Below are positions 60,745 through 64,000 of a DNA stretch of 64,000 bases, in pieces. The notes under the pieces are model-generated. The model was not told the DNA's origin and did not search any database. It was given only the letters and a program-made list of their open reading frames with translations. The stretch lies in contig CAWJLE010000001.1 in NCBI GenBank assembly GCA_963843645.1, positions 620,001 to 684,000 on the forward strand, in the 5' to 3' direction. Made by a program: the position numbers and the translations under genes. Each line of letters opens with the position of its first letter. Positions within the stretch are counted from its first letter, which is position 1. The DNA is from CAWJLE01 sp963843645. Its GTDB lineage: Bacteria > Chloroflexota > Anaerolineae > DAOTYC01.

Positions 60745-60773
60745 TTGACTTCCGGCGCGCCTTCCGTCATAAT
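60745..60773 (+). promoter_or_regulatory. Promoter for the 60871 gene
   Basis: TTGACT (60745-60750) and CATAAT (60768-60773) are 17 bases apart on the plus strand. With the minus-strand promoter at 60700-60728 this fills the 278-base divergent gap. Confidence 0.5.
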
Positions 60774-60870
60774 CGGGGCGCCGATGATGGGAACTCTATT
60801 GTCTGCGTGAACAGGCAGTCCTCACCGTCCAACCCGCGGAAGTCTTTCAATTGAAAAGGGGGATCAGCCC

Positions 60871-61660
60871 ATGCGACTGGACGACGTTATCCTGAATGAA
60901 CTGGCCGAGCGGCTCCGGACCGCCGAAGCTACGCGCCAGCCCATTCGCCCACTGACCGAAGCCTACCCCGACCTGTCGCCCGAGGACGGCTACCGCATTC
61001 AGGCCCTGAACATCGCGCACCGCGTCGAGTCGGGCCAGATCGTGGTCGGCCGCAAGATCGCGATGACGAGCAAGGCCATACAGGCGATGATAGGCGTGAG
61101 CGAGCCGACCTGCGGGCACGATGATGGATACCATGGTGATGAGCGAGAGCGTCGCCCTGGAGCGCGCCCGGTTCACGCACCCGCGCGTCGAGGGCGAGAT
61201 CCTCTTCGTGCTGGGCGAAGACCTTCGAGGCCCGGGCGTCACTCCAACGCGCGTGCTGCAGGCCACGGCCGGCGTCATGGCCTGCCTGGAGGTCGCGGAC
61301 ACGCGCATCGCCGACTGGAAGGTCAAGCTGCCGGATGCCATTGCGGACAACACCGGAGCCAGGGGCGTGGTCCTGGGCGGCGCGCTCGTTCCGGTCAGCG
61401 GCCTGGACCTGCGCCTGCTCGGCATGGTTTTCGAGATGAACGGGGAGGTCACCGCCACGGCAACCGGCGCGGCCAACATGGGCCACCCGGCGCGGGCCAT
61501 GGCCTGGCTGGTCAACAAGCTCGCCGAAACCGGCCAGGGGCTCAAGAAGGGAGACCTGGTCATGTCCGGCGCTCTCGTCGCCGCCGTGGACGCGCAGGCA
61601 GGCTCCGTCGTGCAGGCCACGTTCGATCGGTTGGGGAGCGTCCGCGTAAAGTTCGAATGA
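60871..61660 (+). CDS. 2-keto-4-pentenoate hydratase family protein (one frameshift)
   Basis: Members of the MhpD/fumarylacetoacetase-like family hydrate 2-hydroxypentadienoate or decarboxylate oxalocrotonate in meta-cleavage pathways. The N terminus MRLDDVILNELAERL leads to SPEDGYRIQAL and GRKIAMTSKAIQAMIG. The second half has VEGEILFVLGEDLRGPG, whose acidic residues bind the metal, and LVMSGALVAAVDAQAGS. A frame change near 61118 splits it, and joining both gives about 263 residues, the family length. The ATG at 60871 has a purine run (AAAAGGGGG) upstream. No other meta-cleavage genes are seen nearby. Confidence 0.8.
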
Positions 61661-61780
61661 GCCCAAGCCAGCGACCGTAAGCAGCGGCGAGTGCTCCGCG
61701 GACCCGCCCCACTGACCTGGAGTGCGCGGCGGGCGGCTCGCTGGCGACAGCCGCGTCCCGCGATGGGGCCTCCAGCGCTG

Positions 61781-61921
61781 CCCGCGTCCGCGTCGACTGT
61801 CATTCTGAGCGAGGACAGCCGTATCGTCCGAAGCGAGGAATCTCGCGTACATCCACGCGAGATTCCTCGCTTCGGACGATAGGCTGTCCTCGCTCAGAAT
61901 GACAGTCGACGCGGACGCGGG
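61781..61921. repeat. Long hairpin repeat, arms about 67 bp (GTCATTCTGAG family)
   Basis: Left arm 61781-61848 and right arm 61855-61921 are near-perfect inverted copies with a 6-base loop. Each arm carries GTCATTCTGAG and GAATCTCGCG-like cores. The hairpin explains most of the 333-base gap between 61660 and 61994. Confidence 0.85.
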
Positions 61922-61993
61922 GGCTTCCCTATCGTTGGACAATCGCCTCACGGCATCGCGACCGCCCACGGCCAAGAGCTGATCGTGCTCGCT

Positions 61994-64000
61994 TCATTTC
62001 ACCACGATGTGCGCGACGATGACCCGGTTGTCCTGCGCCTTTCCGTTTTCCAGCACGGAGAGGCGGGGGAAGGCCGGGTCGTTGGCGTCGTAGACGCCAA
62101 CCTCGAGGGTGTAGTCGCCCGGCGGCGCATCCGGACTGATGACGAGATCGTATCGGTCCTCGATCACCTCGCCGCCTACCCAGCCGGTCGTCGGGCGGGC
62201 GCCCGCGGCGGGGACGCGATCTTCCTGGGCCCGAATGCGGTTGTCACCGTCGAGCAGGTGCACGAACGCGGTGTACGAGGTCGTCATGCGGGCCAGCGCC
62301 TTCCAGTACAGGCTCACCGTGACGTGGTCGCCCGGACGGACCGCGCCGACCGGGCTGAGATTGGCGCCGAGCAGGCTCAGCCGGTCCTCGAAGTTGGCGC
62401 TGACGGGGTAGGCTAGGGGCGGCGCGACGAAGACTCGCTCCGTCGGCTGGATCTTCACGGTTCTGAGCGGCTGCCATTCGTTGAAAGGAGGAGGCTGACC
62501 TGCGGCGAACAGGCCCACGCGCAGCTCCGCCTCGCCAGCCTGGACTGACAGCGGCACGTCGAGGCTGTACTGGCCGCGCAGGAGATCTCCCGGCTGCCAC
62601 TTCGACGTCGGGTAGGCGACGCTCACTGGAGCGAAAGCCTGAACGCCTCGCTCCTGACCGTTCTGAGCTCCACTGCACACGCAACTCACAGTCGGCGGAC
62701 ATGGGGCTGAGCGCCTGCCAGAACAGGCGCAGATTGACCTGGTCGCCGGCCTGGAACTCGCTGCTGATCCAGCTGCGCTCCCGCCAGCGCGAGCCGATCG
62801 CCCCAACTGGCGACAGGACCGCCGGTCAGCCCGAAATCGGCCGGCACCGCCGGCTGTGGCCGCGCCAGTGTGAATTGGCCAAGCCGGGCCGTCTTGCCCA
62901 CAGGGGCGCCGCGCGCGTCCAGAACGTCCAGCGGCTGAGACGCCCCATCCGCGTAAACCGTCGCTTCCAGATCGTAGACGCCAGGCGGCGTGCCCGGAGC
63001 AACGGGGACGTCGTAGCGGCTGACCACCGTCTCGCCCGGCCGCCAGCGATTGGTGGGGTACAGCAGGGCGGCCAGCCGACGGTCGGCGTCGCTGCGGCCC
63101 CAATCGTGGCCGGCGGCATCCTTCAAGCGCAGAGAGACCTTGTAGTCGGCGTCGAGGGCATGAGGCGCCTGCCAATAAGCCGTGAGGGTCTGCGTGACGC
63201 CTGGACTGATGCCGAGCAGCGTCACTTCGTTGCCGAAGTTGATATCCAGGGGAGTGGCGATCTCCGGCTGTTCCGGGAAATGCGTCCCCGGCCGCAGCGC
63301 ATAATGCAGCACGCGGACGTGGTAGAAGCTGCCGTCCACGGGCTCGGACTCCGCATATTGGTCCAGCAGCAGCGTCAGGTACCCGTTCGGATCGACCACC
63401 TCATCCTGCCAGAGCACGAGCCACACTCCGCTCTTGCCCTCCAGCGCCCGGTTCAGGTCCTGCGCGACGCCGTAGGTGAGCGTATCCTGCGTGGTCAGAG
63501 TGCGATCCGCCGGAATCGGCACCCAGTTGTCGCCGTGGTAGTAGTACGTGAACACCGGGAAGGCGTGCCCGGAGGTCAGGATGACGGCCTCGTCCGGTAC
63601 CTGGTGGGTCTCGACCCAGCCAACAGCTCCGCGGAAGTCGGGCTTGGTGAACCGGACGTCGAAGAAGGCGCCATAATCCGCGTAGACCATCGCACCGAGC
63701 ACGAAGGCGACCGACAGGACGGCCAGTCCGCGCACCAGGACCCGACGCCCACGCGCCAGCCTCGCCCAACCGGCGGCGAGCAGGATGAAGAACGGCGGCG
63801 AAGCAGGCATGGCGTACCGCGCGCTGAACTTGGGGCTACTGTACGTCGTGGCCAGGAGCAGAACCACGGGAACGGCCAGGTAGAGCAGCAGAAAGAGGAG
63901 CGCGGAGGGCTCCGACGCCCCATCGACGGCGGGCACATCGCGGCGGCACCAGAGCAGCGCCACGACAGCGACGACGAGCACCACGGCAAAGCCCAGGGCC
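61994..64000 (-). CDS. GT39-type membrane glycosyltransferase with three C-terminal beta-rich domains (frameshifted, 5' end beyond window)
   Basis: The visible part starts inside the membrane core (SSPKFSARYAMPASPPFFIL, then the last helices). It continues through a soluble region into three beta-rich domains. The first has LLGISPG, AYWQAPHAL and PGTPPGVY. The second has FWQALSPMSAD and YPTSKWQPGD. The third has LLGANLSPVG, LYWKALARM and AFVHLLDGDN. Frame changes near 62800 and 62665 break it. The gene is transcribed leftwards, and its start lies to the right of base 64000. It resembles the array at 1-35 kb but carries one more tail than any other member. Confidence 0.75.

Overview
The window is a GC-rich bacterial chromosome segment. 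I judge it to be from Chloroflexota (Anaerolineae-like), by inference. The reasons are long runs of GT39-type glycosyltransferases with the C-terminal beta-rich tails I associate with that phylum, an LGFP-like secreted protein, MutS2, a SelA/TsaD neighbourhood, and many short-stem fold-back repeats. No rRNA or tRNA gene was recognised.

Left part (1-35.6 kb): an array of fourteen large integral-membrane GT-C type glycosyltransferases, nearly all on the minus strand and several with overlapping start and stop codons. They fall into recognisable sub-classes: PDERRW-type, QGDE-type, YDEGLH-type, WDxPxHLV-type, a TPR-containing chimera, and a YfhO/PTPS-related-like protein. A fifteenth GT39 gene lies at the right edge (62-64 kb). 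Many end in one, two or three copies of a beta-sandwich-like tail. Inside the array sits a pair of enzymes, a B12-binding radical SAM protein and an FAD-dependent oxidoreductase. The most economical reading is a cell-surface glycoconjugate or lipid-modification locus that uses polyprenyl-phosphate sugars outside the membrane.

Middle part (35.8-51.2 kb): ordinary housekeeping and envelope genes. These are folC, lon, a lipoprotein, a RecG-C-like ATP-binding protein, a zinc-ribbon membrane protein, a CvpA-like protein, mutS2, a secreted LGFP-like protein, a small membrane protein, a GNAT-like protein, coaE and an ABC-F ATPase. The gaps hold unusually long hairpins.

Right part (51.4-64 kb): an IS110-family element has landed inside one arm of a long hairpin, so its exact ends and its CT core can be read. 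Its non-coding left end looks like a bridge-RNA locus. Beyond it is a plus-strand cluster: membrane protein, selA, tsaD, two MoaD/ThiS-like proteins and two iron-containing alcohol dehydrogenases. A GNAT-fold protein, a 2-keto-4-pentenoate hydratase-like gene and the edge GT39 gene follow.

Many conserved genes (folC, lon, selA, tsaD, one alcohol dehydrogenase, several GT39 genes, the transposase) are broken by single-base length changes, often at short homopolymers. Both halves of each protein stay well conserved, so I treat these as probable sequence errors and annotate one gene spanning the breaks.
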